Part shown: positions 47,308-58,310 of the stretch, in pieces | How the letters are laid out: each line of letters opens with the position of its first letter | How positions within the stretch are numbered: position 1 is the first letter of the stretch | Origin: Peromyscus leucopus | Lineage: Eukaryota > Chordata > Mammalia > Rodentia > Cricetidae | Length of the DNA stretch: 64,000 bases | Reading direction: 5' to 3' | NCBI RefSeq assembly: GCF_004664715.2 | Contig: NC_051072.1 | Span: forward strand, 39,308,142 to 39,372,141 | Notes under the pieces: model-generated | Told to the model about the DNA's origin: nothing | Database searches by the model: none | What the model saw: the letters and a program-made list of their open reading frames with translations, nothing else | Position numbers and translations under genes: made by a program

Positions 47308-48292
47308 TTGGAAGTTTTCTGTATGGGGACTATTGGAGAGAATGAGCTGCTAGGAAGCCAATGGAGCACATGATCCTTAGATGTCAGGAGGAGCGCAGTG
47401 TATATTCTAAGTGTAACCCCCACTGGAGACAGTAATTCATAGGCAGAGCCTAGAGACAGTCTCTCCGTATTAGACTGTACATTTCCACAAAGTCGGTTTA
47501 CTTGTTTTTATAAACTGACTCTGTACATAGAAGCATTTTACTTTTCTTTGTAAGCAAAGTGCATGTGAAAACAGAAGCACAAAGATTTGTCCACAAATAC
47601 TGTATAGAAGCCTATTGTTTGGTTTATTTTTTATATTTTGTGCTATGGGGGTAAGAGGGCCTCTATTTCCACTCCTGGGCTAACTTGCACATATTCTCCT
47701 ATTAAACTATGAGCATATTTAGGGTAGTCTTATCTCTTTCCTGTAGAGGTAAGATCACTTCAGTAGCTGATGGCATTGTTCTTCATTCATTTTTTTTTTT
47801 TTGGTCCCTTTGTGAGAAAGCAAATGAGAAACGTGGTGCTGTTGAAGTCTGTGCAATCTATATGTCCAGGATTCTATGCTAAATGAGGTTTATACATTCT
47901 CATCTTCAAACCTAGCCACCTTTTTAGGCTAATGCCCTCTCACACACAAAGTAAATAAAACACAGAAGTAAGAGAGAAACCAAATATTACGAATTGTTCC
48001 CCTGGATATGATCTTGTTTTGGTAACGTCACATCCAATCGCATTCCTTTCATGGTGCGTTCAGCTGCTGAGACAGTGCCAATCTTACCTCCCCACATTGA
48101 AATGTGAAGGAAAGAACTGCACTTAATTCATCCTTCCAGGTTCAGTACCTATAAATGGGGTACCCAGAACTGGACATTATCAGCAGCACGAGGAGCGCTT
48201 GTATACCATGTAGCCAGGAAATGGCAGGGCTAAGTTTCAATCCAGAAATATTTGCTTGGGTAGGCCCCAAATTAAAAAAAAAAAAGAAGAAG
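47308..48292. other. unique DNA, AU-rich
   Basis: No repeat recognised apart from a T12 run at 47793-47804. It may be the untranslated continuation of the candidate retrocopy upstream. Confidence 0.4.
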
Positions 48293-48438
48293 TTGGCCAG
48301 GCATTGGCAGTGCAGGCCTTTAATCCCAGCACCTGGGAGGCAGAGGGAGGTGGATCTCAGTGAGTTTGAGGCCAGCCTGGGCTACAGAGTGAGTTCCAGG
48401 AAAGACTCCAAAGTTGTACAGAGAAACCCTGTCTCAAA
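48293..48438 (+). mobile_element. B1 SINE
   Basis: 'gcaggcctttaatcccagca', 'gtgagtttgaggccagcctg', 'ggctacagagtgagttccag' and 'agagaaaccctgtctcaaac' follow B1. The usual A-rich tail is replaced by a C-rich one (48440-48458, 'cccccacctccaccccccaa'). Confidence 0.93.
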
Positions 48439-48458
48439 CCCCCACCTCCACCCCCCAA

Positions 48459-49296
48459 AAGTTGCAGTTTATTAGTGGTGCTTGGAAGAAGAATGGGTAG
48501 TTGAAATATGTTATTTAGTTTAATTTCAGATAGTTCTCTCAACCAGGAGTTTCTTTGGACATATGTGTTGGTGAAACTCATGAATCCCAGTAGACTCTGT
48601 TCTCTACAGCCACGACTAACTGGCCTTAGGGAGTATTCAGATGTAAGGCAGTGTCTGTCAATGGCAGGGTTTGTGACTGAACATGAACAAGCATTTACTT
48701 TCCTGTATAGTAAGTAGATGGACTTTCACCTGCATTACAGGAAACACATGCCAAACACATATATTATTTTGGAGAATGGTTTCAAGTAAATTCTAAGTAC
48801 TCTCTGCATGGAAAAAAATTCTAGTTTTTTCCTTATTGTACAAATTCATGCTGTAAATGCGATTGTGGCAGCCTTGCCTTTCATGACATCAGTCATTCAA
48901 GAATAAGAATGGAGGGAGACAAAGAAATACTTAGAGGAACCTGCAGGCAGAAGCCTGAGGTTTGCTGGTGTAGCTTTGCTTCAACAGTGGAATGCCTACC
49001 TGTAGCAACTGATGCTAACAGCAAAAACACATTCAACCCAGAGAGATGAATAATGGGGGGAGAAAAACTGAATGATTCACCAAATAGGCACTCCCAGCTT
49101 CACACATAACCAGATTTCAAGCCAGCCTCTCCGAAAAACAAACCAGCACACCTCTCGTGATGGAGGTGATCTCCCGGCCCCTGAATAGTCTTTGGAAGAG
49201 GGAGAATCACTCCTTATGGGAGGTGTGGCCGCTGGCAGGTTTGCAGTGCCTGGCTCCACACCCGTGCACATCTGGACAGCACTAACTGTACTGAGT
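48459..49296. other. unique DNA, no gene recognised
   Basis: No repeat recognised. 49080-49290 is more GC-balanced and holds several CpGs but no coding signature. Confidence 0.5.
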
Positions 49297-49440
49297 GGGC
49301 TTATCCAAAACAAAGGAAGAAAAAGATGATGTTTGGAGGGGAAAACAGGAGAGCTGGGGGGAGGGGGACAAATGAGGGGTCACTATAATCATATTTCATT
49401 GTGTACAGGAATGAAATCCTCAAATTTAAAGAAAAATGTT
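49297..49440 (+). mobile_element. L1 3' terminus-like fragment
   Basis: 'aaggaagaaaaagatgatgt', 'gggggagggggacaaatgag' and 'ggaatgaaatcctcaaat' resemble the purine-rich end of an L1 3' UTR followed by 'aaagaaaaatg'. Short and tentative. Confidence 0.35.
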
Positions 49441-49770
49441 TTATTTTTTTTTTAATTTAGAACAAAAAGAAAGGCTGTAGCACATAATATAGCACCATAG
49501 ATGGTGAACCCAAAAGTCTATGATACTTTCAAGTGTTTAAAAGACTGTCTGAAATGCATGTATTCTGGTATAGATTATATTAATTTTATATCAGTATAGC
49601 AAAAAATACAATAATTCTATGTTTAATGGGAAAAAGAGGCCCACACAGCCAAAGTGCCTAGGTCCCATGAACATCACCACTAGCCTTAAGTTACATATAC
49701 TCTTTGGGAACTTACTGTTGCTTTGTGACTAACTGAAATGCTAGAAGCACATTCATAGTATGTACCTTTT

Positions 49771-49850
49771 CTTCCTTCCTTCCTTCCTTCCTTCCTTTCC
49801 TTCCTTCCTTCCTTCCTTCCTTCCTTCCTTCCTTCCTTCCTTCCTTCCTT
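49771..49850 (+). repeat. (TTCC)20 microsatellite
   Basis: Nearly uninterrupted TTCC units for 80 bp. A homopyrimidine/homopurine mirror repeat of this length is a strong H-DNA (triplex) candidate. Confidence 0.99.
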
Positions 49851-51437
49851 TTTTTTCACTACAAAACCACCCCATGTGAGAAATTGAAGTTCTTCTAAAT
49901 TGGATTGTACATGGATGGGTAGGACATCAACCACAAATCCAGTTTAAATGGGTGACACAAGAAAAGGATTTCCTAGAGAAATCTCTTTCTGTCCAAATTC
50001 TGTTTCAAAACGATCACAGTTTCAAAAGGTCCAGAAGAAAAGATGAGCAACATGGCAGAATACTGTGCCCTAACAAAATCTCTCATTTAGATTTGCTCAC
50101 CCATTAATCTTTTTTTTTCCTTTAACACTGAATTAGCTGGTTCAATAGAGTAATTTATGAATGATGGGTAATAGTTGCTATGTAGCCTTATCAAATTGCT
50201 GTTGTGAGTACTGGATTTAGTAACTTAAAGTGAGTAAACGGTTAAAAAGAGCCACTGTAAAAGCCGAGACCAGGTGCGTCTTCCTCACACACTACAGTAC
50301 CACTGACATCACTCATGGGAGCATTGTGTCTGCATACCAATCCAGCCAGACCTTGATTTTTATACTGTGGAGTTAGTTCTTATGTTCATCCATGAGCAGG
50401 ATATATGTTTAAACATACTACCTCACTCTACCTTGAGCCCTGCCTAGGCTGTGGAAATGGAACAAAAGGAAGATGATGAGCAGTTGAAATTAAAGATCTT
50501 TGGTTTGGGAGTCTTTGTTAAGCATCTCTTAGCAATGGGAGGCAGATGCTTTTCCTGGACCGAGCACAAGAATGTCATCACACTTGGTGAGGCTTTGCTC
50601 TCCATGTCCCCACCAGGGGACTTTTGAAGAGGCTGAGGAGGCAGAGGGAGGAGAGAGAGGAAGATAAGAAAGAAGGGCTGCTCTAGGCACATCATGAGAA
50701 GGTCTGAAGCCCATGTTCAACAGGAAGAACCAACGTCAGACTCCTCAGTCACGCCACCAGCTTGGCTTGCTACTTTTATTGTTGAAGGCAGTTTACATTT
50801 GGTTTCTGTTACTGGCAACTAAAGAAGGCACCTCTGACTAGTGCTCCTTCTCACCTCACAGATCTTTCCAGTACTGAGGAACATGACAGCAATCTCCTTA
50901 ACATGCAAGCTGGTTTTGTTTATTTACAACTGACTGCCTTCAACCTGACTGTGAATAAGGGACTTAATGGTATCTTATGCTACTACTGAGCAATTTCATT
51001 CATTCATTCATTCATTCATTTATTCAATCAATCACTCACTCATTCATCCAACAGGATGCTGCATTTACAATCATGTAAATGCAGGATACTGGAAATTCAT
51101 AGTTGAACACAATGGACCAACATTCTCCACTTAAAACTATGTGTTTTGGTAGTAGGACACTGACTATTATTTAACCAATGAAGATATACATCTTCTAAAT
51201 ATTCAGGAAATCGATCTAAACAAGTGAGAACAGTGATGCAGAAAAGAGGCTGAAGAGATGTCTTGGGCTTCTAGGAGCCTTGGCTCAGTAGGGTGTGTGA
51301 CAAATTTCCCTCACAGGAATTTATCCATTTACACAAGCAGTAAACTCCCGGTGACGTAGCATTAGGACTTTTCGCTGCCAGCCCTTTGAGGGAAGAGGAA
51401 ATGTTTGCTTTGCTTCACTGGGTAAACAGAAATAAGA
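49851..51437. other. unique DNA with a short (CATT)n tract
   Basis: No gene recognised. An imperfect (CATT)n/(CACT)n tract lies at 50997-51050. Confidence 0.5.
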
Positions 51438-51722
51438 GTGAAGGAAGCTAGAGCTCCCATGAATCCTCTTGGCACTCTCAGGCATGAAGGCTGCTGTGTG
51501 AACGGCTGGCTAATTCTGGGGCACCTGGAGCTCCCTAGGCAAAAGCACCTTGTCAACACTAGCATTAAACAAACAGCAGCCGCTGGCCAAGTCCTCTGGT
51601 GGTGCAAGGCAAATCAGATGTGTTCCCTCCTGGAAGTTCTTGATGTCCGCCAGGTTAAGCAAGAACAAGACAAACCACTTTTAAAAAGCCATTCCGCACC
51701 ATTGTGTATGGCCTCCAAATAA
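51438..51722 (+). other. Unique, less AT-rich block with a 94-codon frame (no family)
   Basis: The frame starts at a non-ATG codon and ends at 51722. It is Gln/Lys/Leu-rich near its end and matches no family I know. The block keeps a few CpGs and lacks repeats. Only the openness of the frame supports coding, and this is weak. Confidence 0.15.
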
Positions 51723-51760
51723 CCGCTGTGGAAGTGGAGTATTTAACAGCAAATTAAAAC

Positions 51761-51763
<3 letters not shown>

Positions 51764-51819
<56 letters not shown>

Positions 51820-51828
51820 TTCTCTCTC

Positions 51829-51871
<43 letters not shown>
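51764..51871 (+). repeat. Compound (CT)27...(TG)20 microsatellite
   Basis: (CT)n at 51764-51817, a short CT-rich bridge, then (TG)n at 51831-51871. Confidence 0.98.
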
Positions 51872-51874
<3 letters not shown>

Positions 51875-52283
51875 TGTTTTAATTTCATGATCACAACAAG
51901 GTACTGAAACCCATTTGAAATACCACACTTCATAATTCTGCAGGCATTTTTAACTATCCGCCAGAAATAAGAATCTTCAGATAATGACAGCAGAGGCACT
52001 TTCTACAAATTTTTAGAACACAGACAGAACTCTACTTAGTGAGGGGATTTATTTCAATCACCGCAGCCCTTGCAGCTTTCTCAGTGTGAGTTGTCATTAC
52101 AGAGCCCTGCCATACCCAAGAATTTTCAGTAGGGTTCCAAACATCAAGCAAAGCAACAGTACATATTACACATTAATAAGATGCGGTGTTGAGCATGAGA
52201 GTTCTATGGTAAACCACTGATTTCCATCAGTCTTCACTCACTTCACCCCACCCCATATCAAAAGAGACATTTGTGAGAGAAGA

Positions 52284-52285
<2 letters not shown>

Positions 52286-52334
<49 letters not shown>
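52286..52334 (+). repeat. (CA)24 microsatellite
   Basis: Uninterrupted AC/CA dinucleotides for 49 bp. Confidence 0.99.
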
Positions 52335-52336
<2 letters not shown>

Positions 52337-52665
52337 AACATGCATATGTACACACAAGTTACAAATAAACACATGGTTTAAATTGCAACTAAACTTGAGT
52401 ATAGTTTGGGCTGACCCTACTTTTATCCTATTATTATTGCTGCAAAGTTAGATTTCTAAAAATCTCAGAAGGTTGTTCGTCATCACTACTTGGGGAATTA
52501 AGGAGCATCTTTGCTAAAATCTGTTAGAAATAACCTACTGTCATTCTTTCATTTTCCAGATGAAGAAAATTTTTCTAGACATCACCTCACTAGGAGTACA
52601 GAAATTAACTACGATAGTTTTAATGCATAGATACTGACATTTTCTTGAAGTCCATGTTCCCAGAT

Positions 52666-52666
<1 letters not shown>

Positions 52667-52738
<72 letters not shown>
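52667..52738 (+). repeat. Compound (CT)18(GT)18 microsatellite
   Basis: (CT)n at 52667-52702 runs directly into (GT)n at 52703-52738, next to the 3' side of a minus-strand SINE. Confidence 0.99.
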
Positions 52739-52740
<2 letters not shown>

Positions 52741-52845
52741 GCGTCCACTGAAACAAGATTTTGCTATGCAAACCAGGTAGTCTTGAAACAATCCACCTGC
52801 CTCAACCTTATCAATTGTGCAATTGGAGGTGCGTACTATCATGAT
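52741..52845 (-). mobile_element. Old proto-B1-like SINE, minus strand
   Basis: 'actgaaacaagattttgcta', 'ccaggtagtcttgaaacaat', 'ccacctgcctcaacc' and 'ggaggtgcgtactatcatg' follow the reverse complement of an old B1 ('gagacagggtctcacta ... gtgccaccatg'). Confidence 0.6.
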
Positions 52846-53427
52846 TGACTTAAACATCATTCTCATCTTTAAAAAGTAAGCCCACATTTTATGGATGTTC
52901 CCCGAACATTCCATAAATATCTTCCATAAATAGTATTATACTTATGTATCTATCATATACATTTATGGGATTACCTGAAGCTAAGCCTGTCTTCTGGGTA
53001 TTGGGTACATTCGATCTTACCCCTTCCACAACAATAAACAAGGATGTAGTTAAATCCTTTCAGACACCCTTAGTTATTTTCCTGGGATACAATTTTAGAC
53101 ATGAAATTAGTGGTTTATAAAATAAAATTTTTCTCATAATTATGCCCTGACCTGCATTGCCATCTGTTTTGTGGTGTGCCTGTTTTTTATAGGAATCTGT
53201 TAACATGTTGATTAGAGAGAACAACGGCCCTCTGTTACTGGATTTTCTTTGTGGTTGGGCTTTTACTCGTGTTAGTGACCATTCATGTTTCTTCTAAGAA
53301 TTGTTGATTTTTCTGTAAGGACAAGCATCTTTGTCCTTAGAGATTCTTCAGAACTCTTCATACATCCTTTGGCAATACTGAAAACAGCTTCTCTTGTTTG
53401 TCTTTTACTGTTACATCACATTTATGG

Positions 53428-53558
53428 TGTTTGAGATGAGCCCTGGCTGCACTGAACTCGCTTTGTTCTGTAGACAAGGCTGGCCTTGAACTCAGAGATC
53501 TGCCTGCCTCTGTCTCCCAGAGTTTTGGGATTAAAGGCATGTGCCATCATGCCAGGCT
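53428..53558 (-). mobile_element. B1 SINE, minus strand
   Basis: 'ctgtagacaaggctggcctt', 'gaactcagagatctgcctgc' and 'tttgggattaaaggcatgtg' followed by 'ccatcatgccaggc' are the reverse complement of B1. The A-rich end is diverged ('tttgagatgagccctggctg'). Confidence 0.92.
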
Positions 53559-53683
53559 AACTACTTTTTAATGTATACATATTTACCAGATATTTTTAAA
53601 ATGTTATATATCTTACCTTTTAGTTTTATCCTAATAAAATGTATCTGACATTTTAATAAATAATATTTAAATTAAAGCCTTAG

Positions 53684-53688
<5 letters not shown>

Positions 53689-53777
<89 letters not shown>
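53689..53777 (+). repeat. (TA)20 followed by (CA)18 microsatellite
   Basis: (AT)n at 53689-53728, a short 'gtatatatgtat' bridge, then (AC)n at 53741-53777. Long alternating purine-pyrimidine tracts can adopt cruciform or Z-DNA forms. Confidence 0.98.
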
Positions 53778-53782
<5 letters not shown>

Positions 53783-54306
53783 TTAAGTAAGTGGGTAATG
53801 AAAGGATCTAAGTTCATATTCTTTTCCAAAATGATTGGCTGCTGGTTTGCTAGCATTTGAATAGCTATCCTTCTCATGTGCTGAGAATTCAAATGCTATT
53901 TAAGTCAGATTGTTTTATAGATGCATAACCATGCATATCCACACACATATGTGCATGCATACACACAAAACATGGTCCTTCTTTGGAGTTTATGTCATGT
54001 CCAATTCCTCACCTATATCACTGTTCTAAGTCTGATATTTTTATCACAAGTTTCTCAGGTGGTAAGTTTTACATCTCTGTACCCTTTACCTGTAAAGTTT
54101 TCAATTTTATTTTTACTTTCTTACGTATTTATTCCCATAGACATTTTTTAAACATTTTGCCAAAATTAATAATAAAGTGCTATTGTTATTTTCTATAATT
54201 AAGTGCTATAGTTTAATTTGAAAGAACTATTTTTCAGTTAAAATATCCTCCTTTCTTGTTAAAATTGTTATTAGTTTCACAGAGAGGTATAAGAATGGTG
54301 TATTTT

Positions 54307-55075
54307 CTGATGACAATTGTGCAAGGCACCAATCTATGAGTATAGCAGAATATCGCTAGGTATCATTACACTGACATCTTTCTTTCTTTCTTTTTTTTCT
54401 TTTTCAGTTGTGTTTAGTTCTATCCTAGGTCTCTGGGTCCACCAGCCTGTGGGTCCTGGTGCTCCAGGTAGTGTCAGGGTGTGCTTACTCTCCTAGTACG
54501 GGTTTTAGGGATGACTAGTCATTGGTTGGCCATTCCCTCAATGATGCAGATTCACAGCCAACTATTAGGCAGAGTTTGAGGAATTCTGCTGAAGAGAGGG
54601 AGGAAGGATTTTAGGTGCCAGAGGGGTCAAGGACACCCCATGAAAACTCAGTCAAACAACTGACCTGGGCTCATAGGGGCTCACAGAGATAGAACTGCAA
54701 GCCAGAGAACTTGCATGGGACTCACCTAGGCATTTTGCATATATGTTGCAGTTGTGTAGCTTGGTCCTCTTGGGGGACTCCTAACAGTGGGAACAGGGCT
54801 ATCTTTGACTCTTTTACAGGCTTTTGGGATCCTACTCCTCACACTGGGTCGCTTTGCTCAGGCTCAAGACATGGGGAGGTACTTAGTCTTACTGCAACTT
54901 GACATGCCATGTTTTGTTGATATCTGTGGGAGACCTGAACAGAAAGGAAGTGGGAGGGGATTAGGCATGGGTGGGAACAGAGTGATGTGGAGGAGAAAGA
55001 CTGGACCGAGAGGAGGAAGGGGAACTATGGCCACGATGTAAAGTAAACAAACAAAAACAAATAATAATTTTTAAA
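54307..55075 (+). mobile_element. 5'-inverted (twin-primed) L1 with perfect 16-bp TSD
   Basis: The 16-mer 'aagaatggtgtatttt' is repeated exactly at 54291-54306 and 55076-55091. The inserted DNA has two parts. 54307 to about 54540 is L1 sequence in minus orientation: 'caccaatctatgagtatagc' and 'tctgggtccaccagcctgtg' are reverse complements of L1 3' UTR text. About 54541-55040 is the downstream 3' UTR in plus orientation ('gggctcataggggctcacag', 'gttgtgtagcttggtcctc', 'atgccatgttttgttgatat'), ending in an A-rich tail to 55075. Inverted 5' part plus sense 3' part inside one TSD pair is the twin-priming signature. Confidence 0.85.
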
Positions 55076-55091
55076 AAGAATGGTGTATTTT

Positions 55092-55616
55092 GAGTCCTAG
55101 AAATGCATGCTGTTTAGAAAGGCAGTTTACTTTCTCTGTTATATTTCTAACTGGATATTAATTTAAGTTTAATTGCTAATAAATTCTCTGTAGGTATTTT
55201 GTAGTTGGTTATCATACACAATTACCACTTGAACATAATTATCTTACATCTAATTCCTTTAGCTCTTCCAGATGAATCCTCAAGTTGTTATAAAGCCATT
55301 CATATTCTATTTTTATGTGTCAAACTGCTACTCTGACCTAAATAAAAGAGAAAACCTTCTGTGTACTCTATTATATTACATCACAGTGCTTATAATTATG
55401 CTGGCTTTAATAGACATGATTCCTACTTTACAATGTGTCTAGCTATTGGGACAGATGCTATACTTCTTTATTGCTATTTCAGCGTGCCTTTTAACATTTA
55501 ACATAAAAGCTATGAGTGAGTGCTAAGTTTTAAGTTTTGGTCAAATGCCACCCTGGCATCTGTTATTATAAGGCCATCCTCTCTCTTTATTTAATTAAAA
55601 GAATTAATGTTTGTTT

Positions 55617-55620
<4 letters not shown>
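55092..55620. other. unique AT-rich DNA
   Basis: No gene or repeat recognised between the L1 and the next microsatellite. Confidence 0.5.
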
Positions 55621-55692
<72 letters not shown>

Positions 55693-55695
55693 TGT
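55621..55695 (+). repeat. Compound (CT)n(GT)n microsatellite
   Basis: (CT)n with one 'tt' interruption at 55654, then (GT)n to 55695. A degenerate GT/AT-rich zone continues to about 55780, up to a minus-strand B3A. Confidence 0.98.
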
Positions 55696-55784
55696 TTATG
55701 TGGGGTGTGTATGTGTGTATATGGTATGTGTGTGTTTGTATAGTGTCTGCATGTGTATGTGGTATATGTGTGTGTATTATATGA

Positions 55785-56056
55785 CCATGAGCTCACATGT
55801 GAAAGTAAAGTGAGAATATTGGATGCCTTCCTGCATTCCTCTCTACTGTAATTTTTAGACAAGGAAGTTACGTTACTGAACCCAAAGCTCTCAGTTTTGC
55901 CTACGAAGGGTGGCAAGCGATTTCCATGCTGCCGGTCTCTACCCACCCACATTGGGGTTGTAAGCACAGATGCTGAAGCTTGGCTTTTATGTGGTTTTGG
56001 GAACTTGAACGTAGTCCTCATACATGCACAGTCCCATTATGCCATCTCCGCAGATT
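55785..56056 (-). mobile_element. B3A-type SINE, minus strand
   Basis: 'ggatgccttcctgcattcct', 'accggt'-like 'gctgccggtctctacccacc', 'ttttatgtggttttgggaac' and 'cagtcccattatgccatctc' follow the reverse complement of B3A. Its CA-rich tail merges with the (GT)n tract on its left. Confidence 0.65.
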
Positions 56057-56175
56057 TCTGCTCTCTTTTAACTTATCAATATATAACTTCTGAGAGAAAA
56101 TTCTCTTGTGTTGAACTATATGTGTATTTATACAATCAACCTTGTTTGGTATAAGTAGGAATCTTTTTTGTAGTT

Positions 56176-56722
56176 TATTTTTTTTAATTAAGAATTTTTA
56201 AATTCATTTTACATACCAACCACTGGTCCCCTCCCCTCTCTTCCCTCCTCCCTCCCTTCAGTCTCCCCTGCCCCACCTCACCCCCCATTCCATCCTCAGA
56301 CAAGATAAGACCTCCTATGGGGAGTCAGCAGAGCCTGGTACATTCAGTTAAGGCAAATCCTAGCCCCTTCCCCTGCATCAAGGCTGTGCAAGGTGTCTCC
56401 CCTGCCCCCATAGGTAATGGGCTCCAAAAAGCCTGCTTATGCATTAGGAATGGATCCTGATCTTACTGCCAAGGGGCTCCTTAAGCAGATGACACTATAC
56501 AACTGTCTCATTTATGCAGAGTCATCAAAGAGCCTACATCCAGTAACTGATGGAAGCAGATGCAGAGACCCACAGCCAAGCACTAGGCCAACCTCCAAGA
56601 GTCCAGCTGAAGAGAGAGAAGAGGCATTCTATAAGCAAGGGGCATCAAAATCATGATAGGGAAACCCACAAACAAAACTGAACCAAGCTCATAGGAACTC
56701 ATGAACTTTAGACCAACAGCTG
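56176..56722 (-). mobile_element. 5'-inverted (twin-primed) L1, minus orientation
   Basis: 56176-56519 is L1 3' end in minus orientation: 'tcattttacataccaaccac', 'ggagtcagcagagcctggta', 'tgggctccaaaaagcctgct', 'acaactgtctcatttatgca'. From about 56520 the L1 text switches to plus orientation ('catccagtaactgatggaag', 'agacccacagccaagcact', 'ccaagctcataggaactcat') and ends at 'gaccaacagctg'. In canonical L1 these two parts are neighbours, so this is a 5' inversion losing about 25 bp at the junction. A short TSD 'tgtagtt' (56169-56175 and 56723-56729) fits, and the empty site would read AGTT/AAAA. Confidence 0.75.
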
Positions 56723-56754
56723 TGTAGTTAAAAATTTTATTCACTCATACATTT

Positions 56755-56872
56755 TTTAAAATTATGTGTGTATTGAGATTTGTGTATGCGAGTCTGGATG
56801 CACCCAGAGGCTAGAGACAGTTCTGAGTCACCAGACATGTGTCCTGAGAACTGATCTTAGGTCCAGGAATGT
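56755..56872 (-). mobile_element. B2-like SINE fragment, minus strand
   Basis: 'acccagaggctagagacagt', 'tctgagtcaccagacatgtg' and 'tcctgagaactgatcttagg' followed by 'tcc' follow an old B2-superfamily body on the minus strand. The head is missing. Confidence 0.5.
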
Positions 56873-57674
56873 TTTGAAAATGCCATAATCAGTTTACCAA
56901 TACTGTGTTTAACATGGAATATCTTTAAATGATTAGTTGAAAGATTCAGTATTTATTATGAATTGTAAAACTGAGTTTCTTTTCATAAAGTAGAACTTTT
57001 AAGACAATAAATTATTCATTAAAAGCTCAGAAACATATTCCTTTTTAATTTTGAGGACTTGTTTAAAATATGTTTTTAAAAAGTAGATATTAAATTTACA
57101 TCAAAATTAGAAATACAAGTCTTGGTAGAAATGGGTGACTAGCTCCAAATTCTCAGGACTCTCCTACTATGAGTTTCTGACTTGCCCTCCCTTACCCTGT
57201 TCCCACAGAACCACTCAGCCAAAGGCCACACATTCTAGTTGAATATGTTTCCCTTGAAACACAAAGTGAGAAATGGAAGAGGTGAGACACTAAGTAAGCC
57301 CCTCCCCCATCCAGTTGTCCCCATCTCCCAAAAGAAACCACCTGGGGTCTCTCTGCCCACCGAGTACTCCTACTGATTGCGTCCTAAGCACCAAGGAGTG
57401 ACTTAGCACTTCTGCTTTGGAAGAGTGAGCAGGCTCCATGCCATTCTTGCTGTTAAGTGACTCAAGGGGCAATCCATGAAATCCAGAAACAGTTGTAAGA
57501 TGTATAGCAGAAACCTTTCTCACCTGCTAGACTCCGTCCTCACAGCCTGACTCTCAATACGGGGAGTTGTTTGGGCTTTACATCTAAGGAACATGTGCTT
57601 TGAAATACTATGTAGCATTCTGAGCAGCATGTAAATGAAAGGTTAGTGAGATTCCTCAAACACATGTTAAAATT
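56873..57674. other. unique DNA, no gene recognised
   Basis: AT-rich to 57120, then more balanced. The 77-codon minus-strand frame at 57290-57523 has no family resemblance. Confidence 0.5.
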
Positions 57675-57839
57675 ATTGTGTACCGCGCAGAAAGATGAAG
57701 AGAGTATAAGGAGCTATATAGTTGATATTTTAGTGGCTGGTGTAGTAAATTACTGCTTAATAATCAAAGGGCAAATGGAATCTGGAGGAACTAAATCTTC
57801 CTAGCTTATTTCAACGTTACCCTCAGCAGACCCTCACAG
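57675..57839 (+). repeat. 165-bp duplicated block, copy 1
   Basis: This block starts 'attgtgtacc' and ends 'ccctcacag'. It aligns without a single gap to 61460-61624 in the same orientation, with about 20 substitutions (about 88% identity by hand alignment). The flanks on either side do not align. I recognise no SINE, LINE or LTR family in it. Confidence 0.9.
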
Positions 57840-58109
57840 TCCTCTGTCATTCCCCAAGTTTCCAACAAACACAGGGGACGAGCCATGTTGAAAACAACCT
57901 GGCAAAGTGCTTGGTGTAAGACACCTTCACTCCATCTCATGGTGCTTCCAAACATCTTGCTCGATAGCTGTCACTCTCTCCCTAATGGGATGAGGAACCT
58001 GAATCTCAGGCCCTTAGAACACAGAGCTATCAAGTGACAATTAATAAAGCATGCTCTTTAACTGCTCCATTCTTTCAGGTTTGAATCAACTTGTTTATGA
58101 AAAGAACAG

Positions 58110-58310
58110 CTAAGTTTTGTTAGTTGTTTATCACGTGTCAGAAATTATGCTGTCTTCCCTGCATCATCTTATCCCTGCACAAAACCTTATAAAAATTAAT
58201 ATCATGTCTTCATTCTAGTTTATACAGAAGGAAATAGACCCTCAGAGAATTGACTTATCCAAGGCCACGGCAGATGGTTCATGTCTGCAAACTCTACCTT
58301 CTTTATCATA
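58110..58310 (-). mobile_element. MIR SINE remnant, minus strand
   Basis: 'cagaaggaaatagaccctca', 'gagaattgacttatccaagg' and 'ccacggcagatggttcatg' follow the reverse complement of MIR ('cagatgaggaaactgaggc ... ttgcccaaggtcac'). A weaker similar stretch lies at 57985-58060 ('gatgaggaacctgaatctca'). Confidence 0.62.

Noticed and set aside
53689..53777. Alternating AT/AC tract as a replication origin or matrix-attachment site
   Set aside because: No independent evidence in sequence. It is adequately described as a compound microsatellite.
55587..56021. 144-codon minus-strand frame
   Set aside because: It covers a (GA)n/(CA)n tract and a B3A SINE, with no coding signature.
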